DNA of 64,000 nucleotides from Chromatiales bacterium (GCA_020831895.1 JAFIFS010000085.1:32890-96889); one strand, 5' to 3'. Shown: positions 1 to 11,378, counted from the stretch's first letter. Numbers and translations are program-made. The notes: generated by a model not told the origin, from the sequence alone.

Positions 1-1
1 C

Positions 2-439
2 GCGCAGTACAACCTCGGCGTGCTGCACGCAAACGGTCTCGGCACGGCCAGCGACCGGCAGGCTGCGCTCGACTGGTACGAGAAGGCCGCCCGACAGGGC
101 TTCAGGGCCGCCCAGTTCAACCTGGGCGTACTGCACGCCACGGCCGAAGGGGCCGAGCAGGATCTCGGCAAGGCCCTGCACTGGTACCGGGAGGCGGCCA
201 GGCAGGGTGATGCCGATGCGCAGTACAACCTCGGTATCCTCTACGCTAACGGCGAGGGCGTGGAGCAGGACCTTGTCCGCGCCTGCGTGTGGTACAGCCG
301 AGCCGCTGCAGGTGGCTCCGAGCAGGCCGTCCGGACGCGGGATACCCTCATGGAAGAACTGACTCCGGCGCAAGTCGAGGAAGTCAGGCTACTCACGGAG
401 CGAGGAGCGGAGGAAAGTGGCAAACGCAGGAACGGCTGA
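2..439 (+). CDS. Sel1-like repeat protein, 5' end outside window
   Basis: The reading frame is open from the first bases, which already encode AQYNLGVLH, so the true start lies upstream; the internal GTG at 20 is not a convincing start. About three Sel1/TPR-like repeats are visible (AQYNLGVLHANG, AQFNLGVLHATAEG, AQYNLGILYANGEGVEQD), each a helix pair of about 36 residues. A short charged tail follows, ending KRRNG. Such repeats are protein-binding scaffolds, often in the envelope; the signal peptide, if any, is not in view. The 3' end overlaps the next gene by 23 bases, which suggests co-transcription with the Fe-S genes. Confidence 0.85.
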   Translation, partial: AQYNLGVLHANGLGTASDRQAALDWYEKAARQGFRAAQFNLGVLHATAEGAEQDLGKALHWYREAARQGDADAQYNLGILYANGEGVEQDLVRACVWYSRAAAGGSEQAVRTRDTLMEELTPAQVEEVRLLTERGAEESGKRRNG

Positions 440-1637
440 AAGCCAGCAGCTCGACCAGCTGCCGGGCATCCGGCAGGTCATCGCCATCGGCAGCGGCAAG
501 GGTGGCGTAGGCAAGTCCACGGTCAGCGTCAACCTGGCCACCGCGCTGGCGCGGGGCGGCCTGAAAGTCGGTTTGCTCGATGCCGACATCCTCGGACCCA
601 GCATACCGGGCATGCTCGGCGTGGCATCAGGCCAGAAGCCGGCAAGCACGCCTGAGGGCAAGGCGCTCCCAGCCGAGGCCCACGGCGTGAAGATGATCTC
701 AATGGGCCTGCTGACCGGTGACGACAACCCGGCGGTCATGCGCGGTCCGATGGTCACCAAGTACCTGCGCATGTTCCTCGGCGCCGTCGAGTGGGGCGAA
801 CTCGATTACCTGCTGCTCGATCTTCCCCCGGGCACCGGCGACATCCAGCTGACGCTGGTCCAGAGCGTGCCGCTGTCCGGGGCTATCGTCGTGACCACGC
901 CCCAGGACGTGAGCCTGAGAATCGCCCGCCGCGGGCTGCGCATGTTCGAGCGGGTGCAGGTGCCAATCCTCGGCATCATCGAGAACATGAGCAGCTTCTG
1001 CTGCCCGCACTGCGGCAAAACCACCGACGTGTTCAGCCGGGGCGGCGGCCGTCGTATGAGCGAGGAGCTCGGCGTGCCGTTTCTCGGCTCCCTGCCGCTG
1101 GATGCCGCGGTGGTCGTCAGCGGGGACGAGGGCCGGCCGGTCATGGTCGATCACCCGGACGGAGCCAGCGCGCAGGCCTTCTCTGCGCTGGCTGCCGAGC
1201 TTGTGGGCGTCCTGGCGGGGCGGCGCCGGCGCGGCCTCAAGCCGTTCCTGTGGGACTGGAACACGGGCGAGGGCGCACCGCAGTGGCTGGAGTCGGAGGC
1301 AGGCCCGGGGGGAGACCCTCTGACGCCGGTTGGCCTGCGCCGGCGCGATGACCGCACGCTTCAGGTCCTGTGGGCAGACGGAGCGCTGCATTCGGTGGAT
1401 GTCCGGGATCTTCGGCTGGCCTGCCGATGTGCCCTGTGTGTCGAGGAGATGAGCGGCCGGCCGCTGCTGGATCCGGCCACCGTGCCGCTGGACGTGGCAC
1501 CGCAGAGGCTGGCGAGCGTCGGCAACTACGCGATCAGCCTGACCTGGAGCGATGGCCACGACTCGGGTCTCGGCAGCTTCGTCCGCCTGCGCGAACTCGG
1601 GGAGCAGGCCGCATGCCAGGGCGGTGAGGATGTCTGA
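417..1637 (+). CDS. mrp: Mrp/ApbC-family Fe-S carrier P-loop ATPase with C-terminal DUF971 domain
   Basis: 406 residues. A deviant Walker A (GKGGVGKS, residues 27-34) and DLPPGTGD mark the MinD/Mrp class. A cysteine cluster (SFCCPHCG, C195, C196, C199) is where Mrp/ApbC proteins bind a bridging Fe-S cluster. After about residue 305 comes a DUF971 domain (GLRRRDDRTLQVLW to SLTWSDGHDSGL), the fusion also known from plant HCF101. The GTG start is preceded by GAGGAG at 402-407 with good spacing. It overlaps the downstream nfu gene by 8 bases, so the two are probably translationally coupled. The role inferred from family is ATP-dependent transfer of Fe-S clusters to apoproteins in the cytoplasm. 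Confidence 0.93.
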   Translation: MANAGTAESQQLDQLPGIRQVIAIGSGKGGVGKSTVSVNLATALARGGLKVGLLDADILGPSIPGMLGVASGQKPASTPEGKALPAEAHGVKMISMGLLTGDDNPAVMRGPMVTKYLRMFLGAVEWGELDYLLLDLPPGTGDIQLTLVQSVPLSGAIVVTTPQDVSLRIARRGLRMFERVQVPILGIIENMSSFCCPHCGKTTDVFSRGGGRRMSEELGVPFLGSLPLDAAVVVSGDEGRPVMVDHPDGASAQAFSALAAELVGVLAGRRRRGLKPFLWDWNTGEGAPQWLESEAGPGGDPLTPVGLRRRDDRTLQVLWADGALHSVDVRDLRLACRCALCVEEMSGRPLLDPATVPLDVAPQRLASVGNYAISLTWSDGHDSGLGSFVRLRELGEQAACQGGEDV

Positions 1638-2262
1638 GAGCCCGGCAGCAAGTCAGCCGGTCGCCATCCGCGCCGAGCCGGCACTGTCCGACCCGGACAG
1701 CTGCCGCTTCACCGTGAGTCGCGAGGTCCATCCGGGCGGGCCCTGGCACTATGCTTCCGCGGCCGAGGCTGCCGGCTCGCCGCTGCCCGAGCGGCTGTTC
1801 GCCCTTGAAGGCGTGCGCCGGGTGCTGGTGTCCGGGACGGTTGTCACCGTCGGCAAGGGCGCCGGTGTGGAATGGTCATCGCTCAAGCGCGCCATTGGCA
1901 GTGCGATCCGTGCACAGCTGGCGACCGGGATACCCGCGGTCCTCGAGAGCCGGGCATCAGAAACCGGCAAAGCTGCGGACGATGATGCGATTCGTGCGCG
2001 GGTGCAGCAGCTGCTGGACGGGGAGGTGAACCGCAGCATCGCCGCCCACGGGGGACGTATCGTGCTCGTACGGGTGCAGCAGGGCGTCCTGTATATCCGC
2101 ATGGAGGGCGGATGCCAGGGCTGCGCATCCTCGCAGTTCACGCTGAGGCAGGGGTTCGAGGTCATGGTGCGCCGTGCCGTGCCCGTGGTGGCGGGCATCG
2201 TCGACACCACCGACCACCAGGCGGGACGCAACCCGTTCTATCGCGCCGCCAGCGGAAGCTGA
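1630..2262 (+). CDS. Nfu-type Fe-S scaffold/carrier protein
   Basis: 210 residues from the ATG at 1630, which overlaps the mrp stop (ATGTCTGA). An earlier in-frame start at 1552 lies deep inside mrp and is not preferred. Residues 20-100 resemble the Nfu N-terminal domain (CRFTVSREV, FALEGVRRVLVSGTVVTV). Residues 122-205 are the NifU C-terminal domain with the CxxC that holds a bridging 4Fe-4S cluster (GGCQGCASS, C162 and C165). It likely accepts or delivers clusters together with the adjacent Mrp protein. Partner identity is inferred from the overlap, not shown. Confidence 0.9.
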   Translation: MSESPAASQPVAIRAEPALSDPDSCRFTVSREVHPGGPWHYASAAEAAGSPLPERLFALEGVRRVLVSGTVVTVGKGAGVEWSSLKRAIGSAIRAQLATGIPAVLESRASETGKAADDDAIRARVQQLLDGEVNRSIAAHGGRIVLVRVQQGVLYIRMEGGCQGCASSQFTLRQGFEVMVRRAVPVVAGIVDTTDHQAGRNPFYRAASGS

Positions 2263-2342
2263 CCGCGCTCGACCGGTAAATCCCCCAGGGGTATGCTCGA
2301 CCCCCTCGCTGACTTCCACTGCACACGCGCGGAGGCCCCCGC

Positions 2343-3362
2343 ATGAGACCAGGCATCAACCGTCGCCGCTTCATCGCCGGCGCCTCGGCCGTAGTGGCCG
2401 GGACCACGCTGGCCGGCTGCCGCAACCCCGATGTCCAGACCGATGAGCGCCCGCCCGGCGTTCCGGTAGGGCCGTTCGACGCCCGGTCAACGGCCATGGA
2501 GGTGACGGACGGCCTCGACCTGCGCGGACGCACCGCGTTCATCACGGGCTGCAATTCCGGCCTCGGCTTCGAGACGATGCGGGTGCTGGCACTGCGCGGC
2601 GCCCGCGTGATCGGCGCGGCCCGCACTCTGGAAGGCGCCACCGAGGCGGTGGCGAGGATTCAGGGTGACGCGGTGCCGGTGGCCTGTGAGTTGAGCAGCC
2701 TGGAGTCGGTCGCCAGCTGCGGTCAGACCGTGCGCGACATGGGGATGCCGATCGACATTCTGATCCTGAATGCCGGCATCATGGCGCTGCCCGAGCTGCG
2801 TCAGGTCAACGGGATCGAGCAGCAGTTCTTCGTCAACCACATCGGCCACTTCGTGCTAACGAGCCACCTGCTTGACCAGGTGATCGCAGCCGAGCAGGGT
2901 CGCGTCGTCGTCGTCGCAAGCAGTGGTTACAGCTTCGCACCGGAGGCCGGGATAGAGTTCGACAATCTCTCCGGCGAGCGAGACTACTCGCCGTGGACCA
3001 TGTACGGGGTTTCCAAGCTGGCCAACGGCCTGTTCTCGCTGGAGCTGGCACGGCGGCTGGCCGACACGCGTGCGACCTCCAACAGCATTCACCCGGGCAT
3101 CATCAACACCAACCTGGGACGCCACTTCCCACGCTGGCAGCAGATCAGCGCGAACCTGATCGGCTGGACCTTCATGAAGACTGTCGAGCAGGGCGCGGCG
3201 ACGCAAACCTACGTCGCAACTGCGCCCGCCCTGGCCGGCTACAGCGGCTACTACTTCGCCGACTGCAACCCGATACTGCCGGGCGAGCGGATGCGTGACC
3301 TGGCTCAGGCCGAGGAACTCTGGCGGGTCTCGGAGCAGATCGCCGATGGCTACCTGGCCTGA
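2343..3362 (+). CDS. Short-chain dehydrogenase/reductase with Tat lipoprotein-like signal
   Basis: 339 residues. The N-terminus has a twin-arginine motif (NRRRFIAG, residues 6-13), a hydrophobic stretch and LAGC (C26), so it looks like a Tat-exported lipoprotein. The rest is an SDR: cofactor loop TGCNSGLG (69-76), LNAG (142-145), and the catalytic pair in YGVSK (Y221, K225). The overall form is closest to retinol-dehydrogenase-like SDRs. Tat export would let the enzyme fold and load NAD(P) before crossing the membrane. The substrate is unknown. No partner is evident; the next gene is convergent. Confidence 0.88.
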   Translation: MRPGINRRRFIAGASAVVAGTTLAGCRNPDVQTDERPPGVPVGPFDARSTAMEVTDGLDLRGRTAFITGCNSGLGFETMRVLALRGARVIGAARTLEGATEAVARIQGDAVPVACELSSLESVASCGQTVRDMGMPIDILILNAGIMALPELRQVNGIEQQFFVNHIGHFVLTSHLLDQVIAAEQGRVVVVASSGYSFAPEAGIEFDNLSGERDYSPWTMYGVSKLANGLFSLELARRLADTRATSNSIHPGIINTNLGRHFPRWQQISANLIGWTFMKTVEQGAATQTYVATAPALAGYSGYYFADCNPILPGERMRDLAQAEELWRVSEQIADGYLA

Positions 3363-3383
3363 GACCCCGCCCGGGCGTTCCGG

Positions 3384-3941
3384 CTACTGGGCGTTGCCGC
3401 CCGGCACGACCTTCGGGGAGTCGCCGTCCGGCGTCCAGATCTGACGCGGCGCGTAGCCATACTTGCGGTTCAGGTGCTCGGTGAACACGATGCGCTCGGG
3501 TTCGATGCGTGCGAGCTGACCCTGCGGCGGCCTGTCGAGAGGCCGCCCGAGTTCGGTCGAAGAAGCCTGCCACTTGAACACCTTCATGCCGTGCTCCCAT
3601 TCCGCCGTGCCCACGTCGAGCAGGGTGGCCGTACCGAAGATCTGGCATCCCATCACGCAGGCCCAGCCGGCCATTGGATTGGCGATGGCGATCGAGACCC
3701 GCGGGTCGCGGCGCATGGCCTTGATCTTCGGACTGTTGGGCTGGGGGAAGATGTACAGGGTGAAGCCGTCAGCGTAGAACTCCAGCGGACTGACGATCGG
3801 GGAGCCGTCCTTGCGCACGGTGCCTAAGTAACCGATGTTGGTCATCGTCAGCACGCGCTCGATGCGCTGTTCCAGCAGCTCGCGCGGCATGGGGGCGGTA
3901 GGCCAGGGCTCCTGGGCCAGCCAGGGATGCGCAACACTCAT
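3384..3941 (-). CDS. Pyridoxamine 5'-phosphate oxidase-fold (FMN-binding) protein
   Basis: 185 residues. The segment NIGYLGTVRKDGSPIVSPLEFYADGFTLYIF (read in parts) is the start of the PNPOx split-barrel: TVRKDGSPIVSPL, followed by KAMRRDPRVSIAI. These proteins bind FMN, haem or F420 and reduce or oxidise small molecules. It is not pdxH: it lacks the long conserved C-terminal substrate region. A good Shine-Dalgarno-like AAGGAAAAG lies just upstream of the ATG. Convergent with the preceding SDR gene. The function within the family cannot be set. Confidence 0.82.
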   Translation of the reverse strand: MSVAHPWLAQEPWPTAPMPRELLEQRIERVLTMTNIGYLGTVRKDGSPIVSPLEFYADGFTLYIFPQPNSPKIKAMRRDPRVSIAIANPMAGWACVMGCQIFGTATLLDVGTAEWEHGMKVFKWQASSTELGRPLDRPPQGQLARIEPERIVFTEHLNRKYGYAPRQIWTPDGDSPKVVPGGNAQ

Positions 3942-4051
3942 TAGATCTTTTCCTTTCCAGCCATCTCAAGCCCCGCCCGGGGGCGAAGCCTGAAAGGTAC
4001 CGGAAGTGAAGCGCGCATGCATCAACGCGAAGCGGGACCCTCGCCGGCAGC

Positions 4052-6501
<2,450 letters not shown>

Positions 6502-6590
6502 CCCCAGTAGAGACCGGCGACGGCCGCCTGCAGGCCCAAGCCGACCGATAAGGCAAAAACTATCCACAGGGTCATCCACAGGCGGCGGGA

Positions 6591-6606
6591 TGTTCCACGT
6601 GAAGCA
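6591..6606. other. parS-like ParB binding site 1
   Basis: TGTTCCACGTGAAGCA; 15 of 16 bases match the bacterial parS consensus TGTTNCACGTGAAACA. Confidence 0.75.
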
Positions 6607-6693
6607 CTAAACCGCTGAAGAAGCCGCATCCGCAGCAGCTTTCGGTTGTTCCAACTCCCGTGACGGTATTGGCTCCTGTTTAAGACATGAGGC

Positions 6694-6702
6694 TTATCCA
6701 CA
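6694..6702 (+). other. DnaA box, perfect consensus
   Basis: TTATCCACA. Two one-mismatch boxes (CTATCCACA at 6560-6568 and TCATCCACA at 6572-6580) lie close by in the same orientation. Confidence 0.55.
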
Positions 6703-7137
6703 GCGGCCCGGGCCTGCACTGCGCAAAGAACAAGCGTGGCAGCCACGGCTTCACGCCGAAGGTCCCTGGCCGAAACGGGACACCCAGGAATTTCCTGCCG
6801 GTTGGCGGGCGCCGGGATGACTTAATCAGGCTCCCAGGTTTTTCTGGCCGTTACGCTAGCTTGCGGGTCGAGGGATCGCTTCAGCGGGAAGCGGGGCAGC
6901 CGGCGTTTCCGGCGAAACCTGGGCCCGACCGCCGCGGCAAGGGACAGCCCTGTCATGGCCAGGCGAAAACTGGGGGCCTGGCTTGCCCTTGGGTGGGCAC
7001 CGGGAGCAGACAATTCTAAAGCCTTGGGCTCAAGCGAGCCTGACGGACAACGCATCCGGGACACCCTTGGTTGCGCCAGAAGGGAATCAGGCTCCGGATC
7101 AGTCCCGGACCGCGTCTGGAAATCCACCTCAGCCAAA

Positions 7138-7153
7138 CGTTCCACGTGAAACA
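7138..7153. other. parS-like ParB binding site 2
   Basis: CGTTCCACGTGAAACA; only the first base departs from consensus. Confidence 0.8.
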
Positions 7154-7225
7154 TGATGATTGAGGGGCCGAACCACCCTGCTGGGCGCACGCCGCGAAAC
7201 CCTGGTAATCAGGGCCGGCGACGAT

Positions 7226-7241
7226 AGTTTCACGTGAAATA
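7226..7241. other. parS-like ParB binding site 3, degenerate
   Basis: AGTTTCACGTGAAATA; the palindromic core TTTCACGTGAAA is intact, with two outer mismatches. Confidence 0.6.
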
Positions 7242-7386
7242 TCGGGCTCTGGAGCGCCAATGCGGCGCCCTACACTCCAGAAAGCACCGAGTTCGCGGAT
7301 CCGAGTAATCTGGAGGCTACGACTACCCGTTCACGCCAGCCATGACACCACCCCGTTGAGGGAAGGCCCGCTTGTAATTGCCGTGA

Positions 7387-7402
7387 TGTTCCACGTGGAA
7401 CA
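7387..7402. other. parS-like ParB binding site 4, perfect palindrome
   Basis: TGTTCCACGTGGAACA is fully self-complementary over 16 bases, a form also known for chromosomal parS in pseudomonads. Confidence 0.85.
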
Positions 7403-7459
7403 TGCGGGCCGCCACATCCACGCGCCAAGGCATGCTGGCACAGTCAGCTGCTCGACGTG

Positions 7460-8524
7460 TCAGACGCCGAGCGAGCCCTGTTCCACGTGAAACACCCTGG
7501 GCTCACCCAAAAAAGGCAGGGCATCCCGCGACAGACTGGTGATGAACAGCTGGGCCGGCGTCTCCTCGAGCTCCCTGACCAGCCGGCCCAGGCGCTCCGG
7601 GTCCAGGTCGGCTGCCGGCTCATCAACAAGCAGCACGATGTTTTCCCCCCTGTGCTCGGCGACCAGCTCGCCTTGGGCCAGCATAAGCGCCGCCACCAGC
7701 AGTTTCTCCTGTCCTCTAGACACAGTATCGCGGGCTCGGCGTTCGGCAATGGACACCCTGAGATCGGCCCGATGGGGTCCGCTACCAGTAACCCCGCTTG
7801 AAAGATCCGACCCAAGGTTGCGGGTGAGCACCTCCGCGAAACTGAACCCCTGCGCCCAACCGGGCCAGTACGCCAGTTCGACGGGCTTTTCCAGCAGGCG
7901 AGCGGCGATCGACGTGACCCTGGGCAGCAGTCTCTCCACCAGGTCCCGCCTGGCTGAGTCGATGATCTCCGCGACCTCGATAAGCTGGGGATCCCATGCA
8001 GTTGCGGAAGCCCGCTGACCCAAGCGCAGCGCCGCATTCCTCTGCTGGATTCCGCGGCGATAGACCTGCCAGGCAGGGAGAAAGGAAGGTTCCACGTGAA
8101 ACACCGCCCAGTCCAGAAACTTTCGGCGGGTCTCCGGGCCGCCCTGGATCATCTCGTGACCCATCGGATCCAGCAGCTGCACAGCCAGCAGCTGGGCGAG
8201 GTCGGCCCTGGATCCGCGCGGCTGGCCATCGATCTGGATATCCAGCGTCCCCGATCCGGCCTTCAGGCCCAGGCGGTGCTCCAGATCGCCCTTGCGCCAA
8301 CGCCCGAACACCGTAAAGGCAGACTCACCGTGCTGGATCAGCGGACCCAGCCTCGCGGAGCGGAACGACACACCGCGACCAAGCAGGAAAATCGCTTCAA
8401 GCACGCTGGTCTTGCCGGATCCGTTAGCCCCGAGCAGCAGGTTCAGCTTCTGATCGGCCTGCAGTTTTGCGCTGGCAAAGCAGCGGAACCCCTGCAGGCG
8501 CAGCTCGGCAAGGCCCGCCTTCAA
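7460..8524 (-). CDS. recF: DNA replication and repair protein RecF
   Basis: 354 residues, normal length. Walker A is GANGSGKTS near residue 33, the ABC-type signature is SRGQEKL, and Walker B is LLVDEPAADLD. It loads RecA at single-strand gaps with RecO and RecR. The ATG overlaps the dnaN stop by four bases (ATGA), so the two are translationally coupled. Two parS sites lie within the gene and are read as FHVE (near residue 144 and at the C-terminus), a local sequence not obviously required by the RecF fold. Confidence 0.97.
   Translation of the reverse strand: MKAGLAELRLQGFRCFASAKLQADQKLNLLLGANGSGKTSVLEAIFLLGRGVSFRSARLGPLIQHGESAFTVFGRWRKGDLEHRLGLKAGSGTLDIQIDGQPRGSRADLAQLLAVQLLDPMGHEMIQGGPETRRKFLDWAVFHVEPSFLPAWQVYRRGIQQRNAALRLGQRASATAWDPQLIEVAEIIDSARRDLVERLLPRVTSIAARLLEKPVELAYWPGWAQGFSFAEVLTRNLGSDLSSGVTGSGPHRADLRVSIAERRARDTVSRGQEKLLVAALMLAQGELVAEHRGENIVLLVDEPAADLDPERLGRLVRELEETPAQLFITSLSRDALPFLGEPRVFHVEQGSLGV
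7479..7494. other. parS site 5, perfect consensus, inside recF 3' end
   Basis: TGTTCCACGTGAAACA matches consensus at every base. It lies in the last codons of recF and there encodes VFHVEQ. Confidence 0.9.
8088..8103. other. parS-like ParB binding site 6, inside recF
   Basis: GGTTCCACGTGAAACA; one mismatch at the first base. On the coding strand it encodes VFHVEP. Confidence 0.8.
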
Positions 8525-9621
8525 AGGCGCATCGGCATCACGACGTACTTGACGCCCGGGGACGCCTCCGACTCGATAAGGCAGCTGCTGTTGGGATCGA
8601 TCAGACCCAGCGTCACCTGTTCCCCATCCACGGCCCCCAGCGCGTCGAGCAGATAGTTGACGTTGAAGCCGATCTCCATCCGCTCACCCTTGTACGCCAC
8701 AGCCACCTCGTCCCGCGCCTCTTCCTGGTCAGGGTTGTTGGCCTGGATACGCACAGCGTCGTCACAGAGCTCCAGCCGGATGCCCCGATACTTCTCGTTC
8801 GAAAGAATCGCAGCACGTTGCAGCGCCGCACGAAAACTGTCCCGGTCCGCCTCGAGCCGGTTGCCGTCCGGCTTCGGTATGACACGCTCGTAGTCCGGGA
8901 AACGGCCGTCAATGAGCTTCGAAGTGAAGCGAATATCACCGATCGTGGCACGAACGTGATTCGATCCTATAGCCAGGCGCACGGGCTCGCTGCCTCCCAG
9001 CAACCGCTGCAGCTCCAGTACGCCCTTGCGCGGGATGATCACCTGCTGCGGCGGCAGATCCTGACCGGTGATCGGCAGCTCGCAAAGCGCCAGCCTGTGA
9101 CCGTCCGTGGCGACAGCCCTGATCCGTTTCTGACCGGTCTCAAGCATCAAGCCGTTCAGGTAGTAACGGACATCCTGCTGGGCCATGGCAAAGTGGGTTT
9201 TCTCCAGCAGCCTGAGCAACTCGTCCTGGCTGAGCTCCAGCGTGTGCGCCGTCTTCAGGTCTTCGATCACGGGGAAGTCCGCCGCCGGCAGCGTCGAGAG
9301 CACGAACTGTGTCCGCCCCGAGCGCAGCTTCAGGCGGTCACCCTCCAGAACGACGCGGATGTCCGCCCCGTCAGGCAGCGCCTTGCAGATATCGAGCAGC
9401 TTGCGACCAGGCACCGTGATCTCGCCTTCGACTTCCTGCTTGTCTATGCCACCGTGCGCGACCAGCTCGACCTCAAGGTCCGTGCCGGTAATCTCCAGGC
9501 CTTTCTGGCTGGCCGCCAACAGCACGTTGGCCAGCACGGGCATGGTCTGGCGACGTTCGACGACGCCGATGACGGCCTGCAGAGGCTTAAGCAGTGCAGC
9601 CCGGGAAGTGGTGAATTTCAT
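8521..9621 (-). CDS. dnaN: DNA polymerase III beta subunit (sliding clamp)
   Basis: 366 residues, the size of E. coli DnaN. It starts MKFTTSRAALLKPLQAVIGV and ends with the conserved KYVVMPMRL. PDYERVIPK in the third domain and YLLDAL near the C-terminus are typical. It forms the dimeric ring that tethers polymerase to DNA. It lies between dnaA and recF on the minus strand, separated from dnaA by 248 bases that may hold part of the origin. Confidence 0.99.
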   Translation of the reverse strand: MKFTTSRAALLKPLQAVIGVVERRQTMPVLANVLLAASQKGLEITGTDLEVELVAHGGIDKQEVEGEITVPGRKLLDICKALPDGADIRVVLEGDRLKLRSGRTQFVLSTLPAADFPVIEDLKTAHTLELSQDELLRLLEKTHFAMAQQDVRYYLNGLMLETGQKRIRAVATDGHRLALCELPITGQDLPPQQVIIPRKGVLELQRLLGGSEPVRLAIGSNHVRATIGDIRFTSKLIDGRFPDYERVIPKPDGNRLEADRDSFRAALQRAAILSNEKYRGIRLELCDDAVRIQANNPDQEEARDEVAVAYKGERMEIGFNVNYLLDALGAVDGEQVTLGLIDPNSSCLIESEASPGVKYVVMPMRL

Positions 9622-9869
9622 CTGCCGTCCCGTCCGTCCAATTAGATAAAGATAGATCTATTCTGAAATACAGTTGTTGTTACTAGCCCGGACAGTTTCC
9701 GGGGATAAAAAATCTTTTCCTTCCGGAATCAAGACCTTCCATGGCCACAGCCCTGTGCACAGACAGGCCCGTGTCTGCAGGTACGAGCTGTGGACAAACT
9801 GTGCAGCTTTCGCCATGCACCGTTTTTCCACAGGCTGTTGCATGCCTTGTGCGCCAGTTTTCCCGACCC
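9622..9869. other. dnaA-dnaN intergenic region, origin candidate
   Basis: The first 100 bases are strikingly AT-rich for this genome (around 9640-9720). They are followed by DnaA-box-like sequences: TGTGGACAA at 9789-9797 (reverse orientation, one mismatch) and TTTTCCACA at 9824-9832 (one mismatch). An AT-rich unwinding segment beside DnaA boxes is what an oriC or the dnaN leader could look like. The rpmH-dnaA gap is the competing candidate. Confidence 0.4.
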
Positions 9870-11210
9870 TCACCCGGTCAGAACCCGGAGCAGGTTCTGG
9901 TAGTCCTCGCTGACACGGCTCTCGGATTCACGCAGCAGCTTGACCCGTCGGCAGGCATGCAGCACGGTCGTATGGTCCCGACCACCGAACGCATCGCCGA
10001 TCTCCGGCAGGCTGTGGCTGGTCAGCTCTTTGGCCAGCGCCATCGCAATCTGGCGCGGCCGCGTCACCGAGCGGTTGCGCCGCTTGGAGAGCAGGTCGGC
10101 CACGCGGATCTTGAAGTACTCTGCCACGGTCTTCTGGATGTTCTCCACCGTGACCAGGCGGTCCTGAAGGGCCAGCAGGTCACGCAGTGCCTCCCGCGCG
10201 AAGTCGAGCGTGATCGGGCGGCCTGTGAACGCGGAGTTGGCCATCACCCGGCGCAACGCGCCCTCGAGCTCACGCACGTTTGACCGGATCCGCTGCGCGA
10301 TGAAGAACGCAACTTCCTCCGGCAGGTCGACATGCTCGGCCGCGGCCTTGCTCATCAGGATGGCCGCGCTGGTCTCGAGCTCAGGCGGCTCTACGGCTAC
10401 CGTCAGTCCCCAGCCGAAGCGGGATTTCAGGCGCTCCTCGAGACCGTTGACCTCCTTCGGGTACCGGTCACAAGTCAACACCACCTGGCGCTGGCCTTCG
10501 AGCAGCGCGTTGAAGGTGTGGAAGAATTCTTCCTGCGAGCGCTCCTTGCCGGCGAAAAACTGGATATCGTCGATCAGCAGCGCATCCAGCGAGCGATACG
10601 CGGCCTTGAACTCGTTGATCGTGTTGTGCTGCAGGGCGCGGACCATGTCGCCGACGAACTGCTCGGAATGCACATAGGCGACGCGTGCGTTCGGATCTCC
10701 GGCCAGCACCTGGTTGCCGATGCTCTGCATCAGGTGGGTCTTGCCCAGCCCGACGCCTCCGTAAATGAACAGCGGGTTGTAGGCCTTGCCGGGATTCAGG
10801 CCCACCTGGTATCCGGCTGCCCGCGCCAGCTGGTTGCTCTTGCCCTCGACGAAGCTCGCAAACGTGTAGTCGGGGTTGAGCTTGCCGCCCAGCCTCGCGG
10901 ACGGGACCCCCTGCCGGCCAGCGGCGGCTGTACCGGTCGCCGGGATGGCAGGCCTCGCGTCTGCGATCGGCCGGCTGCCCACCTCCAGCCTCGCGGCCGT
11001 GAGCCCAGCCGAGTCGTTTTCCAGCAACTCGTTGATCCGACTGAGACAATGGTTGCTCACCCAGTCCACGACGAAGCGGTTCGGCGCGAGCAGGCGCAGC
11101 ACCGGGCTGTCTTCCACGGCCTGCAGTGGGCGGATCCAGGTATTGAACTGCTGCTCGGGCAGGTCTGCGCGAAGCTGTTCGAGACAGCGGTTCCAGACAG
11201 GCGTGGGCAA
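9870..11210 (-). CDS. dnaA: Chromosomal replication initiator protein DnaA
   Basis: 446 residues. Domain I starts [21 protein letters not shown] (split here: [16 protein letters not shown]). A short domain II linker follows, then the AAA+ domain with [15 protein letters not shown] (Walker A) and [12 protein letters not shown] (Walker B). The DNA-binding domain IV has the signature [12 protein letters not shown]. The reading frame continues to the expected C-terminus. It initiates replication by binding DnaA boxes such as those in the flanking gaps. Confidence 0.99.
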   Translation of the reverse strand: MPTPVWNRCLEQLRADLPEQQFNTWIRPLQAVEDSPVLRLLAPNRFVVDWVSNHCLSRINELLENDSAGLTAARLEVGSRPIADARPAIPATGTAAAGRQGVPSARLGGKLNPDYTFASFVEGKSNQLARAAGYQVGLNPGKAYNPLFIYGGVGLGKTHLMQSIGNQVLAGDPNARVAYVHSEQFVGDMVRALQHNTINEFKAAYRSLDALLIDDIQFFAGKERSQEEFFHTFNALLEGQRQVVLTCDRYPKEVNGLEERLKSRFGWGLTVAVEPPELETSAAILMSKAAAEHVDLPEEVAFFIAQRIRSNVRELEGALRRVMANSAFTGRPITLDFAREALRDLLALQDRLVTVENIQKTVAEYFKIRVADLLSKRRNRSVTRPRQIAMALAKELTSHSLPEIGDAFGGRDHTTVLHACRRVKLLRESESRVSEDYQNLLRVLTG

Positions 11211-11276
11211 GGTTCGACTCGCGGCGCTCGGTTGGGGTGACGGGGAGGTTCCGCAGTCTATACTGGCCCCGGGGAG

Positions 11277-11285
11277 TTATCCACA
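11277..11285 (+). other. DnaA box, perfect consensus
   Basis: TTATCCACA between dnaA and rpmH. Confidence 0.6.
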
Positions 11286-11297
11286 GGCTGTGCTCTA

Positions 11298-11326
11298 TTG
11301 ACAAGGCCCCTGCGCCTGTCTAACCT
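11298..11326 (+). promoter_or_regulatory. Sigma-70 promoter for rpmH-rnpA
   Basis: TTGACA at 11298-11303, a spacer of 17 bases, then TAACCT at 11321-11326. It lies 52 bases upstream of the rpmH ATG and immediately after the DnaA box. Confidence 0.6.
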
Positions 11327-11378
11327 TCCGCCTCCCGAGATTCGCCATCCTTTTGTTTTCCGTCAGGTTTTTCCAGCC

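Larger units (their letters stand above)
11211..11378. other. dnaA-rpmH divergent intergenic region
   Basis: The 168 bases separate minus-strand dnaA from plus-strand rpmH. They contain a perfect DnaA box at 11277-11285 and the rpmH promoter. On the minus strand TATAGA at 11257-11262 could be a dnaA -10, with the DnaA box just upstream, a layout that would suit dnaA autoregulation. In pseudomonads the origin lies in the equivalent gap. Confidence 0.4.

Noticed and set aside
7260..7490. Open frame in the gyrB-recF gap containing MFHVEHAG
   Set aside because: The apparent peptide comes from a parS palindrome; there is no ribosome site and no homology.
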